A stretch of 6,088 nucleotides of DNA from Syntrophus sp. (in: bacteria) (lineage in GTDB: Bacteria; Desulfobacterota; Syntrophia; Syntrophales; UBA8958): NCBI GenBank assembly GCA_003451635.1, contig DMAT01000051.1, forward strand, positions 1-6,088, given 5' to 3'. This document shows, one piece after another, positions 5,029-6,088 of this stretch. The notes under the pieces were generated by a model, which did not search any database, was not told the origin of the DNA, and saw nothing but the letters and a program-made list of their open reading frames with translations. Position numbers and translations under genes: made by a program. The stretch's first letter is position 1. Each line of letters starts with the position of its first letter.

Positions 5029-6088
5029 TCATTCCTCCTCCACAATGGCGCCGACTTTGCAAACTTGCTGGCAGATTGTACAGCCGGTGCACAAATCGGC
5101 ATCAATAAAGGAATTGCCTTCCTGCTTTTTGGCATTTTTGATAACCTGATCGGCAGGCATATCCGCGAACTTACGCCAGGCAATGGGCGGACAACCCAAT
5201 CCAATGCAGTTTCGGCAGCCGACGCACTTGTTTGCATCGACACGCAGGGGCTTGCGTATTTCCGTCTCGTGTCTTTTGAAAAGGACACAGGAACGACGGG
5301 AAATGACGACAGAGGAACCTGGTCTGGCAAGCTCTTCACGCATGACTTCTCTCGTATTCTTGATATCATAAGGGTCGATCACCCGTACACTGTCGATTCC
5401 GAGGACTTTAGCCAGGGCGAATATGTCGAGTTCCTTGGCCTTTGCGCCCTGGAGGGTGTAGCCGGTACCCGGATGCTCCTGCATCCCCGTCATGGCCGTG
5501 GTCCTGTTGTCACAGATAACGATGACGGCCTCACCCTGGTTATAGGCCATATTGAGAAGGGGGGTTATACCGGAATGAAGAAAGGTCCCGTCACCTATTA
5601 CCCCAACAACCTTTCCCTTTCCTTTTTCCTTCAACGCCTTGCTCATCCCGTGGGCCATACCGATACTTGCCCCCATGCAAATACAGGAGTGCATTCCCTC
5701 CAGTGGCTTCATGAAAGAAAGGGTGTAACAGCCTATATCCCCTGCCACAAATGTCTTGAGTTTCCCCAGCACATGGAAAAGTCCCCGATGCGGGCAGCCT
5801 GGGCAGAGATTCGGCGGTCGGGGGGGAATCACGACTTCGGGCAGTCTGACGGTTGTCGTTTTTTTATCTTTGAGGGCGGTCTCGATGACCCCGGGATCAA
5901 ATTCATTAGTGAAAGGAAAGACATCCTTGCCCGCTACCTCAAGTCCCATCGCCCGGATCTGCTCCTCTATAAACGGATCCAATTCTTCTATGACATAGAG
6001 CTTTTTTACCTTTGCCGCAAATTCGCGAATGAGCTTCTCCGGCAGTGGGTGGACCATGCCCAGCTTGAGATAGGAGAATTCCGGGAAG
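5029..6088 (-). CDS. iorA: Indolepyruvate:ferredoxin oxidoreductase, alpha subunit, C-terminal part (5' end outside window)
   Basis: The frame stays open through the right edge. Ten codons (FPEFSYLKLG) precede the Met at 6057, so that Met is internal and the gene is truncated by the window; about 352 of the usual roughly 600 residues are visible. Counted from that Met, CPGCPH lies at 85-90, GDIGCYTL at 107-114, and the thiamine-diphosphate motif starts with GDG at 155-157 and ends with Asn184. Two ferredoxin-type [4Fe-4S] sites follow: Cys278, 281, 284 and 289 (CX2CX2CX4CP spacing) and Cys323, 326, 329 and 333 (CX2CX2CX3C). This places TPP catalysis and electron transfer to ferredoxin in this subunit, partnered by IorB just downstream. 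The wider CX4C spacing in the first cluster is, as I recall, a known trait of IorA proteins. The N-terminal pyrimidine-binding half and the promoter lie outside the window. The enzyme is cytoplasmic and oxygen-sensitive, consistent with an anaerobe using amino acids or aromatic acids. Confidence 0.93.
   Translation of the reverse strand, partial: FPEFSYLKLGMVHPLPEKLIREFAAKVKKLYVIEELDPFIEEQIRAMGLEVAGKDVFPFTNEFDPGVIETALKDKKTTTVRLPEVVIPPRPPNLCPGCPHRGLFHVLGKLKTFVAGDIGCYTLSFMKPLEGMHSCICMGASIGMAHGMSKALKEKGKGKVVGVIGDGTFLHSGITPLLNMAYNQGEAVIVICDNRTTAMTGMQEHPGTGYTLQGAKAKELDIFALAKVLGIDSVRVIDPYDIKNTREVMREELARPGSSVVISRRSCVLFKRHETEIRKPLRVDANKCVGCRNCIGLGCPPIAWRKFADMPADQVIKNAKKQEGNSFIDADLCTGCTICQQVCKVGAIVEEE
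5034..5039 (-). promoter_or_regulatory. Ribosome binding site of iorB inside the iorA 3' end
   Basis: On the reverse strand AGGAGG (5039-5034) lies within the final Glu codons of iorA, 8 bases before the iorB ATG at 5025. It is a perfect anti-16S match and explains the Glu-Glu-Glu tail of IorA. Confidence 0.7.

Noticed and set aside
5004..5369. Reverse-strand open frame of 121 codons
   Set aside because: It is an out-of-frame shadow of iorA; the in-frame reading has two ferredoxin Cys clusters.
1..6088. CRISPR arrays, insertion sequences, tRNA genes or phage genes
   Set aside because: No repeated units with regular spacing, no terminal inverted repeats with a transposase, no cloverleaf and no phage-like proteins were seen; the window is filled almost edge to edge by recognisable genes.

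Overview
The window looks like ordinary chromosome from an anaerobic bacterium, most plausibly a deltaproteobacterium (Desulfobacterota, syntroph or sulfate-reducer like). That assignment is an inference from gene content: a bacterial DnaE C-terminus, a UPF0280 protein, an HDOD/GGDEF signalling cluster and an oxygen-sensitive indolepyruvate:ferredoxin oxidoreductase. Base composition looks even throughout. I see no mobile elements, tRNAs, rRNAs or CRISPR repeats.

Layout. (1) 2-1115, forward: the last 129 codons of dnaE (cut by the left edge), then, after a single base, a complete UPF0280 (ApbE-like fold) gene. (2) 1156-2115, reverse: a zinc-finger-less (class B) DnaJ co-chaperone, convergent with UPF0280, with a recognisable sigma70-type promoter at 2148-2175. 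(3) 2116-2278: a 163-base divergent intergenic region with the dnaJ promoter, a weaker forward promoter candidate and a small AT-rich inverted repeat. (4) 2279-4377, forward: a tightly packed three-gene signalling unit made of a 100-residue protein resembling the N-terminal module of some HD-GYP proteins, an HDOD protein keeping an HD-type set of His/Asp residues, and a degenerate receiver-GGDEF protein with GGDDY in place of GG(D/E)EF. (5) 4417-6088, reverse: iorB and the C-terminal part of iorA (cut by the right edge), convergent with the signalling unit and translationally close-coupled.

How the genes work together. IorA and IorB form one enzyme that oxidatively decarboxylates aryl-2-oxoacids to aryl-acyl-CoA and reduces ferredoxin, or runs in reverse. 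The three signalling genes are probably co-transcribed and point to a cyclic-di-GMP or protein-scaffold signalling module of unknown output. DnaE and DnaJ are housekeeping. Nothing here is a clearly new system. The signalling trio is the most interesting part, and the UPF0280 gene is the least understood single conserved gene.
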